NCBI GenBank assembly: GCA_023430045.1
Contig: JAEZCF010000130.1
Location: forward strand, 1-35,940
DNA from: Pseudomonadota bacterium
Lineage (GTDB): Bacteria; Pseudomonadota; Gammaproteobacteria; Xanthomonadales; Xanthomonadaceae
DNA length: 35,940 nt
Reading direction: 5' to 3'
Shown: in pieces, positions 1-7,772 of the stretch
Layout: each line of letters starts with the position of its first letter
Position numbering within the stretch: position 1 is the stretch's first letter
Notes under the pieces: model-generated
What the model was told of the DNA's origin: nothing
Database searches by the model: none
Seen by the model: the letters and a program-made list of their open reading frames with translations, nothing else
Position numbers and translations under genes: made by a program

Positions 1-100
1 CCCACCAAGGGCGAGTCGTCACCCACCAAGGGCGAGTCGTCACCCACCAAGGGCGAGCCGTCACCCACCAAGGGCGAGCCGTCACCCACCAGAGGCGAGG
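1..100. repeat. 21-bp direct tandem repeat array, truncated at the window edge
   Basis: Four consecutive 21-bp units (1-21, 22-42, 43-63, 64-84) and a decayed fifth (85-100) are seen. The unit reads cccaccaagggcgag followed by tcgtca; units 3 and 4 carry ccgtca instead. There is no unique spacer between units, so this is a simple satellite. The end of each unit running into the next (cgtcacccacca) also occurs at the end of the large inverted repeat at 6246-6318, so the array may derive from the same REP-like family. Its left end is not visible. Confidence 0.9.
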
Positions 101-137
101 ATCGTCATCCCCCAGGGGACCATCAACACCGGCAGCT

Positions 138-692
138 TCAATCGCGCAGACGGCCATCCAGATGGTGTTCGATCATCCACAGGCCGGCCCAGAGCTTGGC
201 GTCCAGTTGGTAGCCTTCGCTCATCTTGCGCACCAGCCACGCAGCCGCCTGCGTGCGCGGTATCTCGTGCACGGTGATGTCTTCGCTGTCGTCGCCACCA
301 CCGGCACCAACGCGACGCAGGCCGGTAGCCCGCACGAACGCGATCTTCTCGCTGCTGGCACCTGATGACGTCGGGCCGATCATCAGCACCTCGGCATGCT
401 GGGCGGTCCAGCCCGTTTCTTCTTCCAGCTCACGCACGGCGGACACTTCAATTGACTCACCAGCGTCGATGTCGCCGACAAGCCCGGCAGGCATCTCGAT
501 GGTGCTGGCCTGCAAGGGCACGCGGAACTGCTCCACGAACAGGACGTTGTCGTCGGGAGTAACGGCGATGATGATCGCCGCCAGCCCACCGGCATGCGTG
601 CGCTCGCTGTATTCCCAGGTGCCGCGCACCACCATGCGCTGGTATCTGCCTTCGAAGACGACACGCGGGGCTTCGTTGTTGCGCTGGCTCAT
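138..692 (-). CDS. Nudix hydrolase, ADP-ribose pyrophosphatase-like
   Basis: A 184-residue protein with a complete Nudix box at residues 73-95: G73, E79, then R87-E88-L89, E91-E92 and G94. The family uses these glutamates to bind Mg2+ and hydrolyse nucleoside diphosphates linked to another moiety. The N-terminal strand region (RGTWEYSERTHAGG) and VEQFRVP resemble ADP-ribose or sugar-nucleotide pyrophosphatases of the NudF/YffH type, but the substrate cannot be read from the sequence. The start is the ATG at 692, which overlaps the TGA of the upstream exonuclease gene by 4 nt and indicates translational coupling. It is the last gene of a three-gene minus-strand operon; the frame stays open further upstream, but only as a shadow of the exonuclease gene. 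Confidence 0.88.
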   Translation of the reverse strand: MSQRNNEAPRVVFEGRYQRMVVRGTWEYSERTHAGGLAAIIIAVTPDDNVLFVEQFRVPLQASTIEMPAGLVGDIDAGESIEVSAVRELEEETGWTAQHAEVLMIGPTSSGASSEKIAFVRATGLRRVGAGGGDDSEDITVHEIPRTQAAAWLVRKMSEGYQLDAKLWAGLWMIEHHLDGRLRD

Positions 693-1678
693 GCGAACTC
701 GCTGGAGGGAGTGGAAGGCGGTACGGGCATGTCGCTGGACAAGCCGGCGGCGGTAAACAGGCGGCGCCGGGTGAGGGGGCCGAAGCGCAGCGTGGCGCAC
801 AGGCCTTCCAGCAGTTCGCCATCGGCGCCGCCGCGCGGCATCCCGGGGGCGGTGCCATCCAGCGGCGCCTGGAGTGCGATGGTGGTCAGCTCGCGCCACA
901 GCAGGGCATGTTCGTGCTGCTCGCGCAGCCGTACCGCCATCTGTGCGGCACCCCGAAGCCGCAGGAAGGGGACTTCGTCCAGGCGTTCGTAGAGCGCATC
1001 CAGGCTGCCGAAGTGCGCCAGCAGCACCGCAGCGGACTTGCAGCCCACGCCCGTGACCCCGGGAATGTTGTCCACCGCATCCCCGCACAGTGCCAGGTAA
1101 TCGGCGACCTGGTGCGCATGCACGCCCAGGCGCGCCTTTACACCATGCATGTCCCAGCGCACGTTGCGCGCGAAATCCCACTGTTCGTCCTGTTCCAGCA
1201 GCAGCTGCGAAAGGTCCTTGTCGGCGGACACCAGCAACCCCCGGTGGCTTTCCCGGTGCGCGTGCAGCGCGCTGCCGATCAGGTCATCCGCTTCGTACTC
1301 ATGATGGGCCAACACCGTCAGCCCAAGCGCGGCGCACAGGGCCTTGCAGTGCACGAACTGGCGGCGCAGCTCCGCCGGCGCGGGCTCGCGGTTGGCCTTG
1401 TAGGCCGGATACAGGCGGTGGCGGTAGCAGCTGTCCAGCGCTTCATCGAAGGCGATGGCGATATGCGCCGGCCGCTGCCGTTCCAGCAGTTCCAGCAGGA
1501 AACGCGCGAAGCCATGCACCGCGTTGGTTGGCCAGCCCTGCGCATCGTGGAACTGGTCCGGCAGGGAGTGCCATGCCCGGAAGATGTAGATGCTGGCATC
1601 CACCAGATACAGCGGTGGCTTCCGGGGATCGGGGCGTTGGACCGCGCCGGTCGGCGGCAGGGCGCTCACGGCACTCAC
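689..1678 (-). CDS. Stand-alone 5'-3' exonuclease/flap endonuclease (PolA N-terminal domain family)
   Basis: A 329-residue protein with the motifs of the 5'-3' exonuclease domain of DNA polymerase I. It has an N-terminal LYLVDASIYIFRAWH block, FDEALDSCYRHRLYPAYKANR-like arch residues, YEADDLIG and SADKDLSQLL acidic metal-binding motifs, and a helix-hairpin-helix segment GDAVDNIPGVTGVGCKSA. There is no polymerase domain, so it resembles Xni/ExoIX-type flap endonucleases rather than PolA. Such enzymes trim 5' flaps in repair and replication. The start ATG overlaps the stop of the upstream nitroreductase by 4 nt, and its own stop overlaps the Nudix start by 4 nt. The last 20 or so residues are low complexity (PVPPSTPSSEFA). 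Confidence 0.9.
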   Translation of the reverse strand: MSAVSALPPTGAVQRPDPRKPPLYLVDASIYIFRAWHSLPDQFHDAQGWPTNAVHGFARFLLELLERQRPAHIAIAFDEALDSCYRHRLYPAYKANREPAPAELRRQFVHCKALCAALGLTVLAHHEYEADDLIGSALHAHRESHRGLLVSADKDLSQLLLEQDEQWDFARNVRWDMHGVKARLGVHAHQVADYLALCGDAVDNIPGVTGVGCKSAAVLLAHFGSLDALYERLDEVPFLRLRGAAQMAVRLREQHEHALLWRELTTIALQAPLDGTAPGMPRGGADGELLEGLCATLRFGPLTRRRLFTAAGLSSDMPVPPSTPSSEFA

Positions 1679-2256
1679 CGGGGCCCGGTCCAGTCCTGCA
1701 GCAGTGCCGCAGGGTCAGGCCGTTCGCGCTCGGGCGCGATGGTCTTCGGCGTGCCGATATGGATGAAGCCGGCGATGCGCTCGCCGTCGGCCAGGCCCAG
1801 GTGGGCATGCACGGCCGGATCGAAGGCCATCCAGGCGGTCAGCCACTGCGCGCCGAATCCCAGCGCCTGCGCGGCCTGCAGCAGCGCGAAACACACGCAA
1901 CCGGCGGTCAGCAGCTGTTCCAGTTCGGGTACCTTCGGGTCCGGCTTGACGCTGGCGATGACCGTGATGACCAGCGGCGCATGCGAAAAACGCTGCCGGT
2001 CCTTGTCCAGTGCGGCGGCGGAAATGCCAGGATCGCGCTGCAGCGCGCGCTCGGCCAGGAACGCTCCCAGCGCATGCCGGGCCTGGCCTGTGATCCTCAG
2101 GAAGCGGAACGGCACCCGTTTGCCATGGTCCGGTACACGCACGGCAGAAGCCAGCATGCGCAGCAGCGTCGCCTCATCCGGGCCGGGTTCTCCAAGCTGG
2201 CGGGAGGGGACCGAACGACGGGCATCCAGGGCAAGCAGGGCGGCGGGGTCTGGCAT
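1675..2256 (-). CDS. Nitroreductase family oxidoreductase (YdjA-like)
   Basis: A 193-residue FMN-dependent nitroreductase-fold protein. Visible family features are the early arginines in DARRSVPSRQL, the PDHGKRVPFRFL segment that usually contacts FMN or NAD(P)H, the AALDKDRQRFSHAPLVITVIA strand, and the C-terminal helix with LLQAAQALGFGAQWLTAW followed by IAGFIHIGTP. Length and motifs fit the small YdjA-type branch; the physiological substrate is unknown. I chose the ATG at 2256 because the homologous region starts with MPDPAALLALDARRS; the 24 in-frame residues upstream look unlike the family and no start shows a strong Shine-Dalgarno. It is the first gene of the operon and overlaps the exonuclease start by 4 nt. 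Confidence 0.85.
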   Translation of the reverse strand: MPDPAALLALDARRSVPSRQLGEPGPDEATLLRMLASAVRVPDHGKRVPFRFLRITGQARHALGAFLAERALQRDPGISAAALDKDRQRFSHAPLVITVIASVKPDPKVPELEQLLTAGCVCFALLQAAQALGFGAQWLTAWMAFDPAVHAHLGLADGERIAGFIHIGTPKTIAPERERPDPAALLQDWTGPR

Positions 2257-2374
2257 GGGCGACAGCCGTACAGGAACGGACCCGCAGTATACGGGCGCGC
2301 CCGTGGCCGGCCGCTGACCAGCACGCATGGCCGTGCCGTGAAGTGCTGATTCAGGGCCTGTCGTCGGTCACCGC

Positions 2375-2380
2375 TATAGT
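2375..2380 (+). promoter_or_regulatory. Candidate -10 element (TATAGT) upstream of the DUF1631 gene
   Basis: TATAGT matches the sigma-70 -10 consensus at 5 of 6 positions, but no good -35 lies 16-18 nt upstream. It lies about 290 nt before the chosen start of the DUF1631 gene. The leader from 2381 to 2669 holds no convincing gene; it contains a short frame of 34 codons (2441-2545) with no ribosome binding site. Confidence 0.3.
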
Positions 2381-2669
2381 GGAGCGTTCACCCATCTTCC
2401 CGCCACGCCCTGTTCCAGCCAGAGAACTGTGATATCCATCATGACCCTGTCGCCGAGCTTCAGCATGCCGGTGCTCGCGCTGCGGGCCCTGCAACGCTTA
2501 CGATACGGGTCTTGTCCGTCGTCCGGTTGTGGGGTTTGGAAGTGAGGACTGTTTCACTGTCCACATCTGGCGGGGCGGCCTACCATGGGGCAACAGGCGT
2601 CGGGGAGGCGCCTGCTGTCGTTTCATCGTTGTCGAACAAGGTTTTTGCGAAGGTGGGGAGCCTTCACGC

Positions 2670-4988
2670 ATGGTGACGCCCAGTCCGATGGGAACGCCGG
2701 GACGCGATCCGTCCCAGCTGATGCTTGTCCACGAAGCCGCGCTGCCGGCGTTGTCGCTTGCCTTCACGACCGTGCTGTCGCGGTTCGATGATGTCCTGTT
2801 CGACCGCGCCGAGTCCGCTGGCGCGTCGCAGCTGTTGTTCCTGGACGGCATGCGTGAACTGCGCCGTCGCCGCCAGGACATCGGCGAAGGGTTCGCGCGA
2901 CATCTGCAGCGCGCCTGGGACGCGTTCGTCGACGGCAGCCCGTTATCGGCGGAAGTCACCCTGTCCGGGCAGGGTGATGAAGGGCTCAGTCTGGTCGGCG
3001 AACACGAACTGGAATCGCGGCTGGCCGTGCGCCAGTTCGCCACCGTGCTGCTGCGCGATTTCAAGCCCGTGCTGGGTCGGCTCGACCGTCGCCTGGGCTG
3101 GATCGGCGGCGGACTGGAGCTGGACGCGGACACCAATCCGATCAGCCCGGAACATCTGGGCGTGGCCATCCGCGAAGCGTTCGCCGACTGCGAACTCGCC
3201 CCCGAAGTGCGCCTGGTGCTGATCAAACTGTGCGAACGGGACCTGCATGGTCCCGTTGGCCGCATCTACGAGAAGATCGATGACCACCTGGCCCGGGCCG
3301 GGGTGATACCCGATATCGCGGCACCGCGCCGCGCGCCCAGGCGCGCACCCAGCGAACCGGCTGGCGGCATGCTCGATGACCTGGTCGAACAGCGCGAGCC
3401 GCCCGTCCATGCCGGCGTCGACGACGGCCAAAGCGATCCGGCAGCACCGCCGTGGGCACGTCGTTTCGCCGAACGCTGGGCGCCGCGCGGCGATGCCGCA
3501 GCGAGCATGTTGGATGATGCCGGTGGGGCTCCGGCGGGTGCTGGCGGCGACCAGGGCATGCTGCTCGACGCCCTGCAGGAACTGCTGCGGCAGACCCGTC
3601 ACGTTCGCGAGGACGCCACGTCCGCCGCACAGGTCGCGGTCGGCCAGCAGCGTCCGCTGAGCCAGCGCGAGATGATGTCGGTGCTGTCGCTGCTGCAGGC
3701 CACGCCCAGCGCCACCCTGCGCGCGGCGATCGGCGAAGACGGCGAGTCGCTGGCGCAGCGCCTGAAAAGCGAGGTGTTGTCCAATGCCACCCAGCTGGGC
3801 GTGGATCCCAGCCAGGCGCGCCTGGACCCGCAGGATGAGGACGCCATCGACCTGGTTGGCATGCTGTTCGATGTCATGCTCGACGAGCGCGAACTGGAAG
3901 GTCGTTCGCGCGAACTGATCGGCCGGCTGGTGGTGCCTTTCGTCAAGGTCGCCATGCTGGACCGGCGCATGTTCGTGCAGAAGACCCACCCGGCGCGGAA
4001 GCTGCTCAATTCACTGGCCGAGGCCTGCGAAGGCAATACCGGCGAAAGCCAGGCCGAGCGCGTGCTGATGGGCAAGGTCGAAGAAATCATCGACCGCCTG
4101 GTGGCCGAGTTCAACGAAAATCTGGCGATCTTCCTCACCCTGGAAGAAGAATTCCGCGACTTCCTGGTCCAGCATCGCCGCCGCATCGAAATCGCCGAAC
4201 GGCGCGCCGCCGAAACCCAGCGTGGCCAGGAAAAGCTGGAGATGGCCCGCACGCGCGCCAGTGTCGAGCTGGATCGCCGCATCGCCGATGTCTCCCTGCC
4301 GCAGGCCATCGCCGAGTTCCTGCGGCAACCGTGGCAGCACCACCTGACCCTGGCGCTGCTTCGCGAAGGCGAGGAGGGCGCGTCGGTGGTGGAGGCGCTG
4401 GCGCTGGCCGATGGGCTGCTGGATGAAGTGGCCGAAGCGCGCCGCAAGATCGTCGGCAAGCCCTGGCTGCAGGCGTGGCAGGGCGCGTTGACGCGCGTGT
4501 TCGCCAGTGTGGGCGTGCACGGTGATGGCGCCGGCCGGGCCATCGATGCGTTGCATGACACCCTGCAGAGCATCGCCGAATCGCGGCCGGAACTGGAACG
4601 CGCGCTGCCCGAACTGCCGCAGGTGGTGCTGCCTGCGCCTCCTGCCGCGGATGCGTCGGCGCTGGATGTTCCCGCATCGATGGGCGAGGAGAGCTTCGAC
4701 AATGCCGACGCCGACCGTTTCCGCCGCATGGACGTGGGCCTGTGGCTGGATTTCGTCGACAAGGATGGCAAGGTGCAGGCCGGCAAGCTGTCCTGGATCA
4801 GCCCGATTTCCTCGCGGCTGCTGTTCGTCAACCGCCGCGGCGTGCGTTTCTGCGTGGCCTCGCCGGAGGAACTTGCGGTGATGGTGCGGCTGGGCCGCCT
4901 GCGCCCGCACGTGGACGATGGTGCTTTCGACAGCGCCATGCAGGGCGTGATCGACCGCTTGGATCCGGCCAGCAGCACGGTGCACTGA
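2670..4988 (+). CDS. DUF1631 family protein
   Basis: A 772-residue, mostly helical and charged protein that I recognise as the DUF1631 family. It has an N-terminal helical part (VHEAALPALSLAFTTVLSRFDD), a disordered Ala/Gly/Pro-rich segment at roughly residues 215-290, and the conserved core (LVGMLFDVMLDERELEGRSRELIGRL, VPFVKVAMLDRRMF, HPARKLLNSLAEACEG). A C-terminal beta-rich segment (VGLWLDFVDKDGKVQAGKLSWISP, LLFVNRRG) resembles a PilZ-like or Tudor-like barrel. No signal peptide or membrane segment is seen, so it is probably cytoplasmic. Members are often misannotated as thymidine phosphorylase; nothing here supports that. The ATG at 2670 follows a purine-rich aggtggggag and removes an unlikely Cys-rich N-terminus. 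Function is unknown. Confidence 0.85.
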   Translation: MVTPSPMGTPGRDPSQLMLVHEAALPALSLAFTTVLSRFDDVLFDRAESAGASQLLFLDGMRELRRRRQDIGEGFARHLQRAWDAFVDGSPLSAEVTLSGQGDEGLSLVGEHELESRLAVRQFATVLLRDFKPVLGRLDRRLGWIGGGLELDADTNPISPEHLGVAIREAFADCELAPEVRLVLIKLCERDLHGPVGRIYEKIDDHLARAGVIPDIAAPRRAPRRAPSEPAGGMLDDLVEQREPPVHAGVDDGQSDPAAPPWARRFAERWAPRGDAAASMLDDAGGAPAGAGGDQGMLLDALQELLRQTRHVREDATSAAQVAVGQQRPLSQREMMSVLSLLQATPSATLRAAIGEDGESLAQRLKSEVLSNATQLGVDPSQARLDPQDEDAIDLVGMLFDVMLDERELEGRSRELIGRLVVPFVKVAMLDRRMFVQKTHPARKLLNSLAEACEGNTGESQAERVLMGKVEEIIDRLVAEFNENLAIFLTLEEEFRDFLVQHRRRIEIAERRAAETQRGQEKLEMARTRASVELDRRIADVSLPQAIAEFLRQPWQHHLTLALLREGEEGASVVEALALADGLLDEVAEARRKIVGKPWLQAWQGALTRVFASVGVHGDGAGRAIDALHDTLQSIAESRPELERALPELPQVVLPAPPAADASALDVPASMGEESFDNADADRFRRMDVGLWLDFVDKDGKVQAGKLSWISPISSRLLFVNRRGVRFCVASPEELAVMVRLGRLRPHVDDGAFDSAMQGVIDRLDPASSTVH

Positions 4989-5132
4989 CCGCTTACCGAC
5001 GACGCTGGCAGGGCGAAGCCGACACCACGCCGGCGTCGGTGTCTGCCGCCACTGCGCACGACCTCGACCTCGACCTACCGGGCACCGCCCACCCGCGTTA
5101 CCATCGGCCATCACTCGTCGGCGGGTAAGCGC

Positions 5133-6212
5133 ATGTCCGTAGTGTTGCTGGGGGTCAGGGAAGTCGCGCCGGGCGAGCGTCGCGTGGCGCTTACACCGGA
5201 AACCGCGAAGAAATACGGGGCCCTTGGCGCCACGGTGTGGTTCGAGGCCGGTGCCGGTCAGGCGGCCGGATTCACCGACCAGGCCTATGTGGATGCCGGC
5301 GCGCTGTTGTTCGACGAAAGCCGCTGGGCGGACATCGACGTGCTGCTGTGCGTGCAGTCGCCGGAGGCTGCACGCCTGGCCCGGCTCAAGGCCGGTGCCA
5401 GCGTGGTTGGCCTGCTGCAGCCCGCCCGTGATGCAGCACTGGCCGCCCTGGTCGCCGCGCCGGGCCTGCAGTTGTTCCCCCTGCAGCAGTTGCCGCGCAC
5501 CACCCGCGCACAGGCGATGGATGTGCTCAGTTCGCAGGCAGGCATGGCCGGTTACAAGGCCACCCTGATCGCCGCCGGGCGCGCACCCCGCTTCTTCCCG
5601 ATGCTGACCACCGCTGCGGGAACCGTGCGGCCGGCCAGGGTGCTGGTGGTGGGCGCGGGCGTCGCCGGTCTGCAGGCGATCGCCACCGCGCGACGGCTGG
5701 GCGCGCAGGTGGAGGGCTTCGATGTGCGTCCGGAAACCCGCGAACAGATCCAGTCGCTGGGCGCGCGTTTCCTGGATCTCGGCGTCAGCGCTGCGGGCGA
5801 GGGTGGCTATGCGCGCGCGCTGAGCGATGACGAGCGCGCCCTGCAGCAGCAGCGGCTGGCCGATCATCTGCGCAGCGTGGACGTGGTGATCTGCACCGCA
5901 GCGGTGCCGGGCCGCACCGCGCCGGTGATCCTCAGCCAGGCGATGGTGGAAGGCATGGCGCCGGGCAGCGTGATCGTGGACCTGGCGGCGGAAAGTGGTG
6001 GCAACTGCGCATTGACGCAGGCGGGCGAATGCATCGAATACGACGGCGTGACGATCGATGGGCCATTGAACCTGGCCAGCCTGGGCGCAACGCAGGCCAG
6101 CGAGATGTATGCAAGGAATCTTCTGAACTTCACCAGCCTGTTCGTGCGCGACGGCGAGCTGCAGTTCGACTGGGACGATGAATTGCTGGCAAAGACGCGC
6201 TGGACCGCCTGA
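5133..6212 (+). CDS. pntAA: NAD(P) transhydrogenase subunit alpha part 1 (soluble NAD-binding subunit)
   Basis: A 359-residue protein of the alanine dehydrogenase/PNT family. It has the N-terminal GVREVAPGERRVALTPE block, RTTRAQAMDVLSSQAGMAGYKA, the Rossmann dinucleotide loop VLVVGAGVAGLQAIATARRLGAQVEGFDVR (acidic residue at the strand end, consistent with NAD(H) binding), and GSVIVDLAAESGGNC. It lacks the membrane helices present in fused PntA, matching the split three-subunit type known from Rhodospirillum rubrum. The subunit passes hydride between NADH and NADP+ on PntB, driven by the proton gradient. Its membrane partners pntAB and pntB lie 1.6 kb downstream, separated by an opposite-strand sigma cassette, so they cannot be a simple tight operon. 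Confidence 0.93.
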   Translation: MSVVLLGVREVAPGERRVALTPETAKKYGALGATVWFEAGAGQAAGFTDQAYVDAGALLFDESRWADIDVLLCVQSPEAARLARLKAGASVVGLLQPARDAALAALVAAPGLQLFPLQQLPRTTRAQAMDVLSSQAGMAGYKATLIAAGRAPRFFPMLTTAAGTVRPARVLVVGAGVAGLQAIATARRLGAQVEGFDVRPETREQIQSLGARFLDLGVSAAGEGGYARALSDDERALQQQRLADHLRSVDVVICTAAVPGRTAPVILSQAMVEGMAPGSVIVDLAAESGGNCALTQAGECIEYDGVTIDGPLNLASLGATQASEMYARNLLNFTSLFVRDGELQFDWDDELLAKTRWTA

Positions 6213-6245
6213 GTTCCGGCGTCTTGCTTGGTGGGTGGAATTGTC

Positions 6246-6318
6246 CTGGTGGGTGACGACCGTTGGTCGTCACGCAGTTGCTTGAAAGCAGTGACGACCA
6301 ACGGTCGTCACCCACCAG
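6246..6318. repeat. Perfect 28-bp inverted repeat (REP-like doublet) between pntAA and the sigma cassette
   Basis: The left arm at 6246-6273 and right arm at 6291-6318 are exact reverse complements over 28 nt, with a 17-nt loop. Each arm contains its own smaller palindrome (gtgacgacc gtt ggtcgtcac), so the unit can fold as one long hairpin or as two. The arms end in ctggtgggtgac / gtcacccaccag, close to the 21-bp repeats at the window start. A partial copy of the arm end (ggtgggtgg) lies at 6230-6240. It sits between the convergent pntAA and DUF3106 genes and could act as a bidirectional terminator or as mRNA 3'-end protection. Confidence 0.92.
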
Positions 6319-6319
6319 C

Positions 6320-6405
6320 AGTCCAAGGTCACCAGGAATCCAGGGCTCAGGGCTCAGGGCCACCAGTAATCCAGGGCCGCCCACACCCCAGGGTCACCCG
6401 AAAAC
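6320..6405. repeat. Decayed short direct repeats
   Basis: This non-coding stretch before the DUF3106 stop holds two near-identical pieces, caccaggaatccagggc and caccagtaatccagggc, and a tandem gggctcagggctcaggg. They look like degenerate copies of a short intergenic repeat. No gene is seen. Confidence 0.5.
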
Positions 6406-6410
6406 ACGGA

Positions 6411-6842
6411 TCAGTCACGGTCGCGCGGCGGCGGCGGATTATCGCGGACCCATTGACGCCGCTCTTCGCTGCTCATCGCCCCCCAGCGCTTGCGTAGTTC
6501 GTTGCGCTGTTCCACCGTCATGCCGCGCATCTGCGCGAACAAGGCGCGTGCCTGTTCGCGCTGTTCCGGACTCATGCCGTTGAAACGACGCATGCCCTTG
6601 CGCGCCTGTTCGCGCTGCTGCGGGGTCATGGATTGCCATCGCTGGCCATGCTGGAGCATCCGCTGCCGCTGTTCGGGCGGAGCCGCGTTCCAGCGGTCGC
6701 GCACGGGCGCCACAAGCGCCTCGCGCTGGGCCGGGGTCAGCTGTTCCCAGGCCGGCGGCGATGACGACTGCGCCATCAGTGGCGCGCTGGCCAGCAGCAT
6801 CAATGGCAGCAGCACGAGGCGGGCGGGGACAATGCGGTTCAT
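6411..6842 (-). CDS. Periplasmic DUF3106 protein with repeated xT/SxxQR motifs
   Basis: A 143-residue protein. Residues 1-25 form a clear signal peptide (MNRIVPARLVLLPLMLLASAPLMAQ). The mature part is a helical array of related motifs: LTPAQREAL, APPEQRQRML, MTPQQREQAR, MSPEQREQAR, MTVEQRNELR and MSSEERRQW. The tail is PPPPRDRD. This matches DUF3106, and the motifs recall the LTxxQ helices of the periplasmic CpxP/Spy/ZraP/CnrX group, though homology is not proven. The ATG at 6842 is 4 nt downstream of the stop of the membrane-protein gene. As the third gene after a sigma factor and a single-pass membrane protein, it is a plausible periplasmic sensor or stress chaperone. That role is inference. 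Confidence 0.85.
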   Translation of the reverse strand: MNRIVPARLVLLPLMLLASAPLMAQSSSPPAWEQLTPAQREALVAPVRDRWNAAPPEQRQRMLQHGQRWQSMTPQQREQARKGMRRFNGMSPEQREQARALFAQMRGMTVEQRNELRKRWGAMSSEERRQWVRDNPPPPRDRD

Positions 6843-6846
6843 GAAG

Positions 6847-7170
6847 TCACTCCATTGCGAGGTCGGTGCCGCCCAGCCAGAGGTACAGGTCCGGGCTTTC
6901 GTCGAACGTGCTGCCAGTGTCCTCCAGCGCGGCCACCATCGGCGCGATGGCCGGCGCCGGCGGCGCGCGCATCTGCAGGTGCACGCCGATGCCCAGCGCG
7001 GCCACGCCGGCAAATGCGCTGGCCAGCCACCAGGCAGGCCGGCGGCGCGGCGCGGCGACGGCGGCATGACGTCCGGCGCGCAGCCGTGCCAGCGTGCTCG
7101 GTGACAGCGACTGCACGGCCTGCTGATGCAGGGTGCGGAACTGTTCGTCGTTGGACAGGGGGCGGCTCAC
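6847..7170 (-). CDS. Small single-pass membrane protein, candidate anti-sigma factor (DUF3619-like position)
   Basis: A 107-residue protein with a basic N-terminal region of about 45 residues (NDEQFRTLHQQAVQSLSPSTLARLRAGRHAAV), one transmembrane helix at about 46-64 (AWWLASAFAGVAALGIGVH), and a short C-terminal tail ending in DESPDLYLWLGGTDLAME. The predicted topology is N-terminus in the cytoplasm. The start is the GTG at 7170, whose GTGA overlaps the stop of the sigma-factor gene, implying coupled translation. No zinc-binding anti-sigma motif (HxxxCxxC) is present. The arrangement sigma factor, membrane protein, DUF3106 resembles clusters in betaproteobacteria where the middle gene is DUF3619; I base that on memory. 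Function as an anti-sigma factor is inferred from position and topology only. Confidence 0.7.
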   Translation of the reverse strand: MSRPLSNDEQFRTLHQQAVQSLSPSTLARLRAGRHAAVAAPRRRPAWWLASAFAGVAALGIGVHLQMRAPPAPAIAPMVAALEDTGSTFDESPDLYLWLGGTDLAME

Positions 7171-7715
7171 GTCGGGTTCTCCATCAAGGTCTGCAGCGCC
7201 TGCCGTGCACGCGCCAGATGGGTTTTCACCGCGCCCTCGCTGCAACCCATCGCGCGTGCCGTGGTGGCACCGTCCAGGTCCTGCAGCACGCGCAGGGTGA
7301 AGGCTTCGCGCTGGCGGGCCGGCAGCAGGCGCAGGGCACCCACCAGTTCCTCATACCGCGCGCGTTGTTCATGTGCCTGGGCCGGGCCGGGGCCTTCGTC
7401 GGCCCAATCGATCGGCTCGCCGTCGGCATCGACATTGTCGCGCCAGAACGGCAACCGGAACCGTCGCCGGCGCTGCAGGTCGATCACCCGTCGGCGCAGG
7501 ATGCTCCAGAACAGCGGCGGCCACTCTTCGGCCGGCTTGTCGCGATAGTCGAGCATGCGCATCAGGCTGTCCTGCACTGCATCCAGCGCATCTTCCCGAT
7601 GGCGCAGGCCGGCTTCAGCGAAGCGGAACGCGCGCGGGCCCACGCCGGCCAGGAAGGCATCCAGCGAAGCAGGTGGTGCAGCGGCGATGGGCGGAATGGG
7701 ACTGCTCACCAGCAC
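7167..7715 (-). CDS. ECF-type RNA polymerase sigma factor
   Basis: A 182-residue sigma-70 family protein with only regions 2 and 4, the ECF layout. Region 2 includes RHREDALDAVQDSLMRMLDY and the promoter-recognition stretch PLFWSILRRRVIDLQRRRRF. Region 4 contains ALRLLPARQREAFTLRVLQDLDGATTARAMGCSEGAVKTHLARARQAL, a typical helix-turn-helix. I chose the GTG at 7715 because AGGAAGGA lies 9 nt upstream; a second GTG at 7709 is possible. It is translationally coupled to the downstream membrane protein through a GTGA overlap. The gene lies divergent to pntAB and opposite in strand to the pnt genes, so it is an independent unit. It probably directs transcription of its own cluster and unknown targets. 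Confidence 0.9.
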   Translation of the reverse strand: MLVSSPIPPIAAAPPASLDAFLAGVGPRAFRFAEAGLRHREDALDAVQDSLMRMLDYRDKPAEEWPPLFWSILRRRVIDLQRRRRFRLPFWRDNVDADGEPIDWADEGPGPAQAHEQRARYEELVGALRLLPARQREAFTLRVLQDLDGATTARAMGCSEGAVKTHLARARQALQTLMENPT

Positions 7716-7772
7716 AGGGTACGGTCCTTCCTCAGGCTTGCTGATGAAGAACGCCCGAAGGCGCTGCCGGTT

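Noticed and set aside
1..100. CRISPR array
   Set aside because: The 21-bp units are directly adjacent with no unique spacers and no cas genes are in the window.
2441..2545. A 34-codon leader peptide upstream of the DUF1631 gene
   Set aside because: No ribosome binding site, no run of regulatory codons and no attenuator-like hairpin with T run was found.
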